Assembly: GCA_964542855.1 (NCBI GenBank)
Contig: CAZIWJ010000069.1
Span: 1-14,766 of the forward strand
DNA: 14,766 nt
Direction: 5' to 3'
Source: CAZIWJ01 sp964542855
Lineage (GTDB): Bacteria; Bacteroidota; Bacteroidia; Cytophagales; Cyclobacteriaceae
In this document: positions 1 to 8,044 of the stretch, one piece after another
Position numbering within the stretch: the stretch's first letter is position 1
Layout of the letters: every line of letters begins with the position of its first letter
Notes under the pieces: generated by a model
The model's database searches: none
Told to the model about the DNA's origin: nothing
What the model saw: only the letters and a program-made list of their open reading frames with translations
Translations under genes and position numbers: made by a program

Positions 1-300
1 CAGAAAGCCCTTTCCGGGCTGGTACCTACCAAGAAAGCTTTAAGCCTGCCGGCCAATTACCAGGTGCACCTAATCCGCTCAGGGTGTTGCGGAATGGCCG
101 GATCTTTCGGCTACGAAAAGGAGCATTATGAGCTTTCCATGAACATTGGCGAACTGGTATTGTTTCCTAAGGTAAGGGAGCAAAATGATGACGTAATCAT
201 CGCTGCTCCGGGAACCAGTTGCCGGCATCAAATTAAAGACGGTACCGGTAGAATTGCCCGCCATCCGGCCGAAATTTTATTCGACGCCCTGAAAAAGTAA
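1..300 (+). CDS. FAD-linked oxidase / Fe-S oxidoreductase, C-terminal end (partial)
   Basis: Open from the first base of the window; only the last 99 residues before TAA are present. The visible part holds a CCG-type cysteine motif, RSGCCGMAGSFGYE, with the paired Cys at bases 85-90, and a second cysteine motif GTSCRHQIKDGTGR (Cys at 220-222) followed by HPAEIL. This arrangement is typical of the C-terminal CCG domain of long (about 1000-residue) proteins that join a GlcD-like FAD-binding domain to a GlpC-like Fe-S domain and oxidise 2-hydroxy acids such as D-lactate, passing electrons to the quinone pool. The FAD and ferredoxin parts lie outside the window, so the substrate cannot be told. 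The stop codon is one base from the next start, which suggests co-transcription. A heterodisulfide-reductase-like subunit is a less likely alternative. Confidence 0.82.
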   Translation, partial: QKALSGLVPTKKALSLPANYQVHLIRSGCCGMAGSFGYEKEHYELSMNIGELVLFPKVREQNDDVIIAAPGTSCRHQIKDGTGRIARHPAEILFDALKK

Positions 301-301
301 C

Positions 302-2470
302 ATGATCATAAGAACAGATATAAACACCACCAGCCTGGATTACCGGAATTACCTGAAAGGCGATTTTTCTTCCTACCAAAAGGAAGTGGAAAACCTGGAA
401 GGTAGCCGTAAATTCCTGTTGCTGGCCGATCTGTTCGTTCAACAAAATCGCTTTCCCGAAGCTGAAGAAGCGCTGGGTAATTACCATGATCAGGCGAGTG
501 CCGACCTGAGCAATTACCAGTTTTCGCAGGCCTGCATGCTGGCGGCAAAAGGTAAGCTGATTGCTGCCTACGCATTACTCAGCGATTTAATGCACAGGAA
601 AGAAAAAGGCATCGATCCTTTACTCTTGCACGTGCTGGCCGCACGACTGGAACTATCGCTCGGAAATTTCCCTGCGGCAAAAAAACACTTTAGCCATTGC
701 AGGGCAGCGTTAAAAGGAAAGGCTGATGCTCTTTTGCACATCTATTACCTGCTTTATGCCAGTGAGTTTTATACCCTTACCGGAGCCCTGAAAAAAAGTG
801 AATCGTACTGTAACAGGGCCAGCGAACTGATTCACCAGCAGGGTGCTACTGTAATGGAACCACAGTTGTACCACCAGCTGGCATTACTCTATCGTTTCAG
901 CTTTGTGTACGATAAGTCGTCGAGCTATGCTGAAAAAGCCTGTGCCGCCAGTGAACACCTTTACGGAAGCAGCCACACGTTCATTAGCCTGGGGTATTAC
1001 GAGCGGGCAATGGCCGCTTTTCACCGGGGGCAGTTCGATAAAATGCAGAAATACAATCGCATTTCCGAAAAAATGAGGAAGCAGTTGTGCCCGGAAAACC
1101 TGTTGTCGCTGGGGCAAAACCTGGCGGTAGATGCTTTCTATTACCGTGTTATGGGTAAAACTGAAAAGGCCATGCGTTTTTATAACGAAAGCATTCGGGC
1201 CATTACCCGCGCCACGCACCGGAATAACCCGGAATTGTGTACCCTGCATCATGCAAAAGCCATGTTAAAAGTAGAGCATGGTGATTATAAAAATGCACTG
1301 GATGAAATGCTTCAGGCCACGCAGCAGGTTAAAAAGGCTCGTGGCGATCGGTTTACCGGTCTAATCCCGGCCTATAACTCCCTGGCCGAATGCTACCTCG
1401 TAACCGGTGAACGAAAACAGGCCGATTTTTTTTTAACAAAGTCTACCCGGCTTTGCGAAACAGCTATCGGTAAAAATAATGTAGCTTACACCGATATTTT
1501 AAAACTTAGGTCGGGTGTTCATAAAACAACCGGTAACCCGCACGAGGCAGAAAAAGATCTGGCCCAGGCACTTAAACTTGTTTTCCGTTTGGAAGGCAAT
1601 GAAAGCCTGCGCTATTCTGGAATCCTGTACGAGCTGGCTGTGCTGTATAAGTCGGTTGGTGTTTACGACAAATCGGTAGAGTTTTTTCAGCGCTGCATTG
1701 AACTGGATAAAAAGCTTTTACCGGCTAATCATCCCGCAATAATTACCCACTACACTCATTTGTGTGAAATTTTCATCAGTATAGAAGAGGATGTTGACCT
1801 GGAAGACCACGCCGGGGTGCTTTCTGAGCTGGTTAGTAACCTGAAAAACCGCAAACACCCAATCCTGGTATCGGCTTACGAGGTACTGGCCCAGATTAGT
1901 GAGTTTTTTCTTCGTGCTGATGAAGCCCTGAGTTACATTAACGAATGCATTAAAGTGGTAGAACGCATTAGCAAGGATTCTGGTGCCCCGGCAGAAATAC
2001 TTGGCCAGCTGCACATGCGAAAAGTTGATTTGCTGTTGCAATCGATGAGGTACCAGGATGCAGTTGAATTCATCGACGAAATTATGGTGAACCACCAGGA
2101 AAACCTGATTAACTCATCCATTCTTCACCTGCGGTTGTCTTATGCCATGCGGCAGCTGGGAATGAGGCACGAGTCGGTGATGGTATGCCAGACTTTCCTG
2201 AACCAGCGTAACATTCCCGATTTTATTGATAAAAGTGAATTCTACCTGGAAATGGCGCTGTCGTTTAGTGAACTGAAAGACACCCAGGCGGCCAAAAACT
2301 ACTTTAAGCAGGCCATACAAGCGCTGAATAACTCTTTTGGTGTTGACTCCTATCACCACATCAGGGTTTGGGAACACTACCTGGAAGCACTGGCCGGGAA
2401 AGAAGAGACCCTGACCTGCAACCAGCTGACCACGAAAATTAAACAGCTGAAGCAAGAGCACCTGAATTAA
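302..2470 (+). CDS. Large tetratricopeptide-repeat (TPR) protein
   Basis: A 722-residue protein made almost wholly of helical hairpin repeats. TPR signatures recur through the length: FPEAEEALGNY near residue 50, YKNALDEMLQA near 330, DKSVEFFQRCIELDKK near 455, then PANHPAII, which resembles kinesin-light-chain-type TPRs, and AAKNYFKQAIQAL near 665. There is no signal peptide and no membrane segment, so it is probably a cytoplasmic scaffold that binds protein partners. No enzymatic or DNA-binding domain is visible. The ATG lies one base after the TAA of the FAD/Fe-S oxidoreductase gene, so the two are probably in one operon and translationally coupled; no Shine-Dalgarno sequence is seen, as is usual in Bacteroidota. 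A run of nine T (1426-1434) lies inside the frame without breaking it. The partner and exact role are unknown. Confidence 0.85.
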   Translation: MIIRTDINTTSLDYRNYLKGDFSSYQKEVENLEGSRKFLLLADLFVQQNRFPEAEEALGNYHDQASADLSNYQFSQACMLAAKGKLIAAYALLSDLMHRKEKGIDPLLLHVLAARLELSLGNFPAAKKHFSHCRAALKGKADALLHIYYLLYASEFYTLTGALKKSESYCNRASELIHQQGATVMEPQLYHQLALLYRFSFVYDKSSSYAEKACAASEHLYGSSHTFISLGYYERAMAAFHRGQFDKMQKYNRISEKMRKQLCPENLLSLGQNLAVDAFYYRVMGKTEKAMRFYNESIRAITRATHRNNPELCTLHHAKAMLKVEHGDYKNALDEMLQATQQVKKARGDRFTGLIPAYNSLAECYLVTGERKQADFFLTKSTRLCETAIGKNNVAYTDILKLRSGVHKTTGNPHEAEKDLAQALKLVFRLEGNESLRYSGILYELAVLYKSVGVYDKSVEFFQRCIELDKKLLPANHPAIITHYTHLCEIFISIEEDVDLEDHAGVLSELVSNLKNRKHPILVSAYEVLAQISEFFLRADEALSYINECIKVVERISKDSGAPAEILGQLHMRKVDLLLQSMRYQDAVEFIDEIMVNHQENLINSSILHLRLSYAMRQLGMRHESVMVCQTFLNQRNIPDFIDKSEFYLEMALSFSELKDTQAAKNYFKQAIQALNNSFGVDSYHHIRVWEHYLEALAGKEETLTCNQLTTKIKQLKQEHLN

Positions 2471-2601
2471 TTAGTCCGGTTAATTTTTGTAACTATTACT
2501 CGTGGTAGAAATAACCCCGGGTTGGTGTGTAATGCCAATGTTATTGTTTTGCTGCACGAAGGGTTGTATTTGCCAGCTTTTTAGTACGTGCAAAAAAATT
2601 G

Positions 2602-2672
2602 CGCGCAAGCGTACCTTTTTCAATTGTTCACAACCGCGCAAGTGTTCCTGTTATTTTGTTTGCTTGCGCAAT
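2602..2672. repeat. Cluster of three GCGCAAG motifs between convergent genes
   Basis: In the 229-base spacer between the TPR gene and the oxidoreductase, CGCGCAAGCGTACC (2602-2615) recurs as CGCGCAAGTGTTCC (2635-2648; 12 of 14 identical, 33 bases apart). It also appears inverted as GCTTGCGC (2662-2669). The first and third copies can pair as an imperfect stem (ATTGCGCGCAAGC with GCTTGCGCAAT) over a loop of about 50 bases. A shorter CCCGA/TCGGG inverted repeat follows at 2673-2693. The position between two converging genes suits a transcript-end structure, but no long T run follows either arm. I see no gene in this spacer. Confidence 0.4.
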
Positions 2673-2699
2673 CCCGATAGCCTGTACGTCGGGGTGAGA

Positions 2700-3683
2700 T
2701 TAATCGATAGTTAAAATTACCTTTCCGGCACTTTTGTTGGCTTCCACGTATTCGTGGGCTTTAATGACCTCTTGCCACGAAAACACACTGTCGATGATGG
2801 GTTTCAGCTTTTTACTTTTAAAGAAGGGAAGAGCGTAGCTAAAAAATTCTTTGCTCAGGGCGGCCTGGTAAGACCGCGAACGGGAGCGCAGGGTAGAGCC
2901 GGTAATTTGCAGCCGTTTGGCCAGAACTTTCATCAGGTCGATATTATCAACTGTACCCCCACCGAGGGCGGCCAGCATAACCAGCCGGCCATCGCGGCTT
3001 AAGCTGTTCAGGTTGTCGTTAAAGTAAGGCCCCATGATAAAGTCCAGAATAACGTTCACCCCTGCTCCGTTTGTGGCATCGGCAACAACTTCACTAAACG
3101 ACTGCTTTTTGTAATCGATGGCTGCTGTTGCCCCCAGTTCCAGGCAGCGTTTATGCTTAGGCTCCGAGGCGGTAACCAGTATCTGGGCTGCGTCCATTAG
3201 TTGGGCCAGCTGAATAGCAGCTGTTCCTACCCCGCTGGCTCCGGCGTGGATGAGCACCGTTTCACCCGGAGTAAGGTTGGCCAGCCAACGCAATGCCTGG
3301 TAAGCCGTTAGGAACACTTCGGGAATCGCCACTGCATCGGTAGGGCTTAAAAAAGTGGGTAACGGCTGGGCCATATTTTCGTGAATAACGGCATATTCAG
3401 CGTATCCTCCACCGGGTAGTAGACCGAAAACAGGGTCTCCCTCCTGAAAACTTTTTACTGCTGATCCTACCTGTTCCACCACTCCGCTCATTTCCAGCCC
3501 GAGGATTTCACTGGCACCAGCAGGTGGGGGGTAGAACCCCCTGCGCTGCAAAGTGTCGGCCCGGTTTACGGCAGTGGCCTGAACCTTAACCAGTAATTCT
3601 TCGGCTTTGGGAACCGGTGTGTCAGTATCACCAATGATCATGTTTCCGGCAGGGCCGGGCCTGGGAACCAGTACAGCTTTCAT
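2700..3683 (-). CDS. NAD(P)H quinone oxidoreductase, PIG3 / zinc-independent MDR family
   Basis: A 327-residue medium-chain dehydrogenase/reductase. The N-terminal GroES-like domain carries NRADTLQRRGFYPPP (residues 40-54) and ILGLEMSGVV (60-69), both typical of the PIG3 group of quinone oxidoreductases. The Rossmann domain has the nucleotide-binding motif HAGASGVGTAAIQLA (146-160). Zinc-binding cysteines of alcohol dehydrogenases are absent, as expected for this branch. Full length for the family (about 325). It likely reduces quinones or activated alkenes with NADPH in the cytoplasm; the physiological substrate cannot be read from sequence. It starts with ATG 69 bases downstream of the phytase stop on the same strand and could share its transcript, though no functional link is obvious. 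No clear terminator with a T run follows it. Confidence 0.9.
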   Translation of the reverse strand: MKAVLVPRPGPAGNMIIGDTDTPVPKAEELLVKVQATAVNRADTLQRRGFYPPPAGASEILGLEMSGVVEQVGSAVKSFQEGDPVFGLLPGGGYAEYAVIHENMAQPLPTFLSPTDAVAIPEVFLTAYQALRWLANLTPGETVLIHAGASGVGTAAIQLAQLMDAAQILVTASEPKHKRCLELGATAAIDYKKQSFSEVVADATNGAGVNVILDFIMGPYFNDNLNSLSRDGRLVMLAALGGGTVDNIDLMKVLAKRLQITGSTLRSRSRSYQAALSKEFFSYALPFFKSKKLKPIIDSVFSWQEVIKAHEYVEANKSAGKVILTID

Positions 3684-3752
3684 ATTAGCAGTTATTTATA
3701 GAGCAACTTACCCTAAAAGTAGCAGATTCAACCGAAAGAAAGTAATGTGAAA

Positions 3753-4844
3753 TTACAGGGTAGGGTCGCCTCTCTCTTTGAAGCGATCGGTATTCATCAT
3801 TTTATTAATTTCCTCTCGTAATTTCCGCCAGTCGTAGAAATGAAAATTACCTTCGTTCGACATGGCGATAAAGGCCCCTTCCGGAAATTCATCTGCTAGC
3901 GCAGCAGAGGTTAGTTCACTGCCATCGCTCTGCTCGGCTGTTACTGTAAGAATAGCAACGCGTTCGTGTTCACCATTCCGCTTAAACACGTGGAAGCGGT
4001 TTACACCCTGGTCGGAAACGAATATAAAACCAGTTTCTCTGCCGGTAGGATAAATAGAAATTCCCTCACGGTCGTCGGTAAAACCTTCCACAGCAAAAAG
4101 GGCCAGTTCTTCGTTTCCTGCTTGCGGATTAGCATGGTATTTTCTTACCCCTGCCGCTTCATCGGAATAGTAAACATAACCTAGCGAGTCATCTACCGCG
4201 ATGGATTCAATTTCTTTAGTTCCGCTGAATTTACCGAATGCCCGCACCTTCTTAGCTGTAAAGGTACCGTTGTTTCCGGGTATTAATTCGTACTGAAACA
4301 AATATCCTTCTTCAGGACCAGTTTTTCGGCTTAAAATAGCATAAGTTTTATCGGTGGCTTCGGAATGATAAGCTGCAACACCCATCGGCGCACGGTTTTC
4401 TTCATTTTCGAATACCGGGATCCCCCCATTGTCCAGCGGCTTCATATCCGGTAAACTGAAAATGCGCAGGGCATTGGCATTACGTTCCGTAACCAGGGCA
4501 ATATCTACTGTAGTGTCGTTTAGCCTAACATTGTATTCAACATCTACGTTATTTGGGCGCTTTAGGCCCCGGATAGTCTTTTCTTCCAGTATTTCTCCGT
4601 TGGTATTAAATACGTACAGGGCGCCGTTGGCCTGGTCTGAGCCCTTATCGGTACCCAGGATGAGGCTTTGTTCGGCGTTTTCCGGGTCGATCCAAACGGC
4701 CGGATCGTCGGGGTCGTGGGCCACCTGCCCGCTGGTAAGGTCGGGATTTAGGATATCCTGGTAAACCAGCCGATCTTTGGTAGAAGAACTGCAGGAGATG
4801 AAAAATACTGAGAGCAGAACAAGAATTATCGGACAACGATACAT
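3753..4844 (-). CDS. Beta-propeller phytase (3-phytase), secreted lipoprotein
   Basis: A 363-residue protein with a lipoprotein signal: a hydrophobic stretch at residues 6-16 and lipobox-like FFISC with the lipidated Cys at 18, followed by a Ser-rich stretch. It should be exported and anchored in a membrane. The mature part matches beta-propeller phytases along its length: DDPAVWIDP (46-54), LILGTDKG (61-68), GALYVFNTNGEIL (74-86), RPNNVDVEY (96-104), KVRAFG (199-204), EIESIAVDD (211-219), DDREGISIY (257-265). The acidic and basic residues in these motifs match those that bind calcium and phosphate in the Bacillus enzymes. The family releases phosphate from calcium-phytate, so the protein probably helps scavenge organic phosphate outside the cell. 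The transcript unit appears to start after the terminator at 4883-4914. Other esterase activities cannot be excluded. Confidence 0.9.
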   Translation of the reverse strand: MYRCPIILVLLSVFFISCSSSTKDRLVYQDILNPDLTSGQVAHDPDDPAVWIDPENAEQSLILGTDKGSDQANGALYVFNTNGEILEEKTIRGLKRPNNVDVEYNVRLNDTTVDIALVTERNANALRIFSLPDMKPLDNGGIPVFENEENRAPMGVAAYHSEATDKTYAILSRKTGPEEGYLFQYELIPGNNGTFTAKKVRAFGKFSGTKEIESIAVDDSLGYVYYSDEAAGVRKYHANPQAGNEELALFAVEGFTDDREGISIYPTGRETGFIFVSDQGVNRFHVFKRNGEHERVAILTVTAEQSDGSELTSAALADEFPEGAFIAMSNEGNFHFYDWRKLREEINKMMNTDRFKERGDPTL

Positions 4845-4882
4845 AGTATATTTTGTGGTTCAGTTTTATTAACAACTGTAAT

Positions 4883-4914
4883 AAAAAAACCGTACTGATT
4901 TTAAAGTAGTACGG
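4883..4914 (-). terminator. Rho-independent terminator of the dusB-EamA-aldolase cluster
   Basis: On the - strand CCGTACT (read 4914 to 4908) pairs perfectly with AGTACGG (4896 to 4890) over an 11-base loop, followed at once by seven T (4889-4883). It lies about 40 bases past the stop codon of the DAHP-synthase-like gene and separates that gene from the phytase. The + strand reading has only a weaker CTTTTGTT tail. Confidence 0.8.
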
Positions 4915-4955
4915 CTTTTGTTAATTATATCGTATATCGGCAGGCTGGGTTATCT

Positions 4956-5909
4956 TCAGTGCCTGTTGTTTGCCTCCAGGGTACGGAATTGGGCCAGTTC
5001 TTCAATCAGGTCTTGCAATTCGCGCACTGTAATATGTTGGTGCGTATCGCAACGAGCTGTACCTACTTCAATAAGAATGCCATCGTACAGGTACTCATTA
5101 TCGGTTACTTTCATTTTCATGGCTTTCACCGTTTCGGCCACAATTTGGTCGCGCATTTTAGGGCCAAGCGAATGACTGGGATCGAAATACATTTTCAGTT
5201 TACGGTCCTGGTGACGAAGTTTAGTTCTGCGGGCAGCATAATGAATGGGGAGATTTCGGTACTCGCCTTTGTTGGGTAAATCGCAACCGCGCTGAATCAG
5301 TACGGTTTCCGGGGCGATAGAGGCGTAATTGGCGTGGCCGTCCCAGGCTACTTCAATGCTGGTTCTTCCCTGGAAGTCGGGGGTTTCTGAAAGTTCGTAT
5401 TCTTCACCCAGCCACTTACCGTTTTTAATGCCTACCACCCAGTCGAGCTCGTCGGCAAAACCGGCCATCTGGCGAACGTGCCAGCCAAGCTGATCTACGG
5501 CAGGGTTCCACACCATAAAAGGCTTAAACTTGAACGACTTGGCCAGGCAGGCCATCTGGATAGCGGGAAGCACAATTTCGGTAGATCCCATCATGCCGGT
5601 ATCTTCATACAACTGGGCAGCCATATCGACCGAGGGGAGAGGACGCAGATCGTCTTTGTTTCCCCCGTTACCGAAGATGTTGAAGTTGCGCATAATAACG
5701 TTGAAATCATGGCCCATAAAGCCGGCATCGCTATTCTGTTTATCGAAGTTGGTACGCGATTTCAGCCCTACCGTACGGGCTCCCATAACAGCATACCGGT
5801 CATTGACCTTAATTTCGGAAATGCGGTACAGTTCGTCAATATTGTATTCGTCGAGCGAGTCGGGCCCGGCGATGACTTTTAAGCCGGGGTTAATCATTTG
5901 CTCTGCCAT
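4956..5909 (-). CDS. DAHP synthase / KDO8P synthase-like aldolase (divergent)
   Basis: A 317-residue TIM-barrel protein related to the class I DAHP synthases and KDO8P synthases, which condense phosphoenolpyruvate with a sugar phosphate. Matching motifs in order: AGPDS (residues 14-18, family GPCS), GLKSRT (48-53, family KPRTS), VGIKNG (159-164), LIQRG (204-208), YFDPSHSLGPK (241-251) and LIEVGTARCDTHQ (279-291). The probable metal ligands His246, Glu281 and Asp288 are present, but the usual metal-binding Cys of GPCS is Asp17. The length suits a single catalytic barrel; no chorismate mutase or ACT domain is attached. ATG is chosen because homology starts within the first 15 residues. It lies 46 bases after the EamA gene and is followed by a terminator, so it is probably last in the dusB cluster. 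Whether it is the real first enzyme of the shikimate pathway or a paralogue with another substrate is open. Confidence 0.7.
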   Translation of the reverse strand: MAEQMINPGLKVIAGPDSLDEYNIDELYRISEIKVNDRYAVMGARTVGLKSRTNFDKQNSDAGFMGHDFNVIMRNFNIFGNGGNKDDLRPLPSVDMAAQLYEDTGMMGSTEIVLPAIQMACLAKSFKFKPFMVWNPAVDQLGWHVRQMAGFADELDWVVGIKNGKWLGEEYELSETPDFQGRTSIEVAWDGHANYASIAPETVLIQRGCDLPNKGEYRNLPIHYAARRTKLRHQDRKLKMYFDPSHSLGPKMRDQIVAETVKAMKMKVTDNEYLYDGILIEVGTARCDTHQHITVRELQDLIEELAQFRTLEANNRH

Positions 5910-5955
5910 GATCGGGTGTAGTATTTCGTTGAAACAAGCTGTAAATATAAATAAA

Positions 5956-6861
5956 TTACTTCGAATAGTTTACCTGCCGCCGTTTGTTCGCCAGGTAAAC
6001 CCCGGAAATAACGGTAACCATACCAATAAAATGGGTAACCAATAGCTCTTCACCGTCTAGTAAGCCCCAGCCAATAGCTACAACAGGGATCAGGTAAGTA
6101 ACTGAACTGGCAAAAACAGCGGTCTTCATTTGCACAAGGTGATTGAAAATAATCAGCGATAGCGCAGTGCCTACCACTCCAAGAATGAGCAGGTAAGTAA
6201 GCGACATCGTGGCCCCTTCTACGTTTTGCAGGGTTTGTATAAACCCGGAAAAACCAAAGAGGTAAATAGCGGCAAAAGGAGCAACCAGTACCAGTGAGAT
6301 GCTGGTAATAACGGTTGGTTTTAAATCGGCCAGGAAAGTTTTAATCACGTTCAGGTTGGTACCGTAACAAATGGTGGCCCCGATAACAAAGCCGGCAAAT
6401 ACATTTACTGCTCCCAGCTGCCCGCCGGAGCCGGCCAGTACGAGAATAATAGTACCGGTAAGGCCCATGCCCAGGCCGATGCCTTTTTGGCGGGTAATGG
6501 GCTGGCTGAAAAAGGCAGCCCCAATAACCAGGGTAGAGATGGGCGTAAGGGCGTTGAGAATACCGGTAACCGAACTGCTGAGCGAGGTTTGTGCCAGCGC
6601 AAAGAAAAAAGCGGGAAAGAAGCTGCCTACCAAACCGATAATGAATAGCAGGCGGTAATGCCTGGTTGTTATTTTACCGATGCGGGGAAGGGCCAGGGGC
6701 AGCAAAAAGGTAGCGGCCGATACAATTCTGATGGCTGCAACTTCAGGAGCGGAAAACACTTCCAGCCCCCGTTTTATCAGGATAAAAGAGCTTCCCCAGA
6801 TGAGGGACAGCAGGAGCAGAATACCCCAGGCTGTGAGGTTTTCTTTTTTCTGGTCAGGCAT
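5956..6861 (-). CDS. EamA (DMT) family membrane transporter
   Basis: A highly hydrophobic protein of 301 residues from the start chosen here, with about ten transmembrane helices in two five-helix halves. The first half opens with AWGILLLLSLIWGSSFILIK, the hallmark of EamA/DMT transporters; the second-half repeat begins around AGFVIGATICYGTNLNVIK. It sits in the inner membrane and probably exports a small metabolite; DMT substrates (amino acids, nucleotides, sugars) cannot be told from sequence. An upstream in-frame ATG at 6897 would add 12 residues but overlap dusB by 44 bases. The ATG at 6861 overlaps the dusB stop by only 8 bases (ATGCCTGA) and is preferred as a translationally coupled start. 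Confidence 0.88.
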   Translation of the reverse strand: MPDQKKENLTAWGILLLLSLIWGSSFILIKRGLEVFSAPEVAAIRIVSAATFLLPLALPRIGKITTRHYRLLFIIGLVGSFFPAFFFALAQTSLSSSVTGILNALTPISTLVIGAAFFSQPITRQKGIGLGMGLTGTIILVLAGSGGQLGAVNVFAGFVIGATICYGTNLNVIKTFLADLKPTVITSISLVLVAPFAAIYLFGFSGFIQTLQNVEGATMSLTYLLILGVVGTALSLIIFNHLVQMKTAVFASSVTYLIPVVAIGWGLLDGEELLVTHFIGMVTVISGVYLANKRRQVNYSK

Positions 6862-7855
6862 AAACAACTTCCTCCCGGTTTCCGAATTGTTCGGCAATTT
6901 GTTCCAGTATTTCCAGAACTACTGCCTTATCCGGGGCTTCAACCAGCCGGGTGCGGAACGGCTTAAAGTGAGGGATACCTTTAAAATAGTTGGAATAATG
7001 GCGACGCATTTCATAAATGCCTTTACGTTCGCCTTTCCATTCTACTGAAAACAGAAAATGCTGTTTAACGGTATCGATGCGTTCTTGCAGGGTAGGTGGG
7101 GGAAGTAGTTCACCGGTTTTAAAGTAGTGTTTAATTTCCCGGAAAATCCACGGGTAGCCAATGGCCGCCCGGCCAATCATGATGCCGTCTACACCGTATT
7201 TTTTCCGGTATTCGAGTGCTTTCAGGGGAGAGTCAATATCGCCGTTCCCGAAAATGGGTATGTGAATATCCGGATCGTTTTTAACCGCGGCTATCGGCTC
7301 CCAGTCGGCTACCCCTTTATACATTTGCTTGCGGGTACGGCCGTGGATAGACAAAGCCTTTACGCCCACATCCTGCAACCGGTGGGCTACTTCCTGGATT
7401 TTAATAGTATTTTCGTCCCACCCCAGCCGGGTTTTAACGGTTACCGGGAGGTGCGTGCTTTTCACAATCTCAGCGGTCATGGCCTGCATTTTAGGCAGGT
7501 CCTGCAGAATGCCGGCCCCGGCACCTTTGCAGGCTACCTTTTTCACCGGGCAGCCGTAATTGATATCGAGAATTTCCGGGTTGGTATTGGTAACAATAGA
7601 TGCTGCATTACGCATGGCATCGATTTTATCGCCAAATATCTGGATGCCTATCGGGCGTTCATAATCGTAAATGTCTAGTTTTTCCACGCTTTTATCGGCA
7701 TCACGGATGAGGCCGTCGGCGGAAATGAACTCGGTATACATCAGGTCGGCCCCGTGCTGTTTGCACACGGCCCGGAAGGGGGGGTCGCTCACGTCTTCCA
7801 TGGGAGCGAGCAACAACGGAAAATCATCAATTTCTACTTTACCAATCTTTACCAC
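6854..7855 (-). CDS. dusB: tRNA-dihydrouridine synthase B
   Basis: A 333-residue FMN-dependent enzyme that reduces uridine to dihydrouridine in the D-loop of tRNA. Family motifs are complete: LAPMEDVSDPPFR (16-28), INYGCPVKK (98-106, catalytic Cys102), KTRLGWDE (141-148), HGRTRKQMYKG (171-181), IFGNGDI (201-207, phosphate binding) and MIGRAAIGYPWIF. Full length for the DusB/NifR3 branch. The start is GTG (MVKIGKVEI); no in-frame ATG lies upstream and the N-terminus matches the usual length. It is first in a cluster with the EamA and aldolase genes. A TATATTTC box (plus-strand 7891-7898) resembles the Bacteroidota -7 element TAnnTTTG but lacks a clear -33 TTTG at the right spacing. Confidence 0.95.
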   Translation of the reverse strand: MVKIGKVEIDDFPLLLAPMEDVSDPPFRAVCKQHGADLMYTEFISADGLIRDADKSVEKLDIYDYERPIGIQIFGDKIDAMRNAASIVTNTNPEILDINYGCPVKKVACKGAGAGILQDLPKMQAMTAEIVKSTHLPVTVKTRLGWDENTIKIQEVAHRLQDVGVKALSIHGRTRKQMYKGVADWEPIAAVKNDPDIHIPIFGNGDIDSPLKALEYRKKYGVDGIMIGRAAIGYPWIFREIKHYFKTGELLPPPTLQERIDTVKQHFLFSVEWKGERKGIYEMRRHYSNYFKGIPHFKPFRTRLVEAPDKAVVLEILEQIAEQFGNREEVVYA

Positions 7856-7971
7856 GATTCTGTACTTTAATTTAGGACTTGTAAAACTACGAAATATAGC
7901 CGGATCATCATAAGCAACATCCTGTGCCGGTTTTCGTTCGCACAGCCCGATGTATTAAATGAGCCCGGTTT

Positions 7972-8011
7972 AAAAAAAATACCCCCGGCAAACATAGTGT
8001 TACCGGGGGTA
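7972..8011 (-). terminator. Rho-independent terminator of the subtilase gene
   Basis: On the - strand TACCCCCGG (8011-8003) pairs perfectly with CCGGGGGTA (7988-7980) over a 14-base loop, followed by eight T (7979-7972). It lies about 35 bases past the protease stop codon. There is no T run on the + side, so it acts in one direction. Confidence 0.9.
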
Positions 8012-8044
8012 AAAAATGGTAATCAGGGTAATAGTTAGCTGCCG

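Noticed and set aside
2502..2714. A 70-codon Cys-rich frame on the + strand after the TPR gene
   Set aside because: It starts with GTG, runs into the 3' end of the opposite-strand oxidoreductase, and resembles no family; the Cys content follows from local TG-rich sequence.
4429..4764. A 111-codon frame on the + strand opposite the phytase
   Set aside because: It lies wholly within the phytase gene, whose protein has strong family motifs; the frame is a shadow.
6862..6897. Upstream ATG (6897) for the EamA transporter
   Set aside because: It would overlap dusB by 44 bases and adds a charged lead with no family support; the ATG at 6861 overlaps the stop by only 8 bases.
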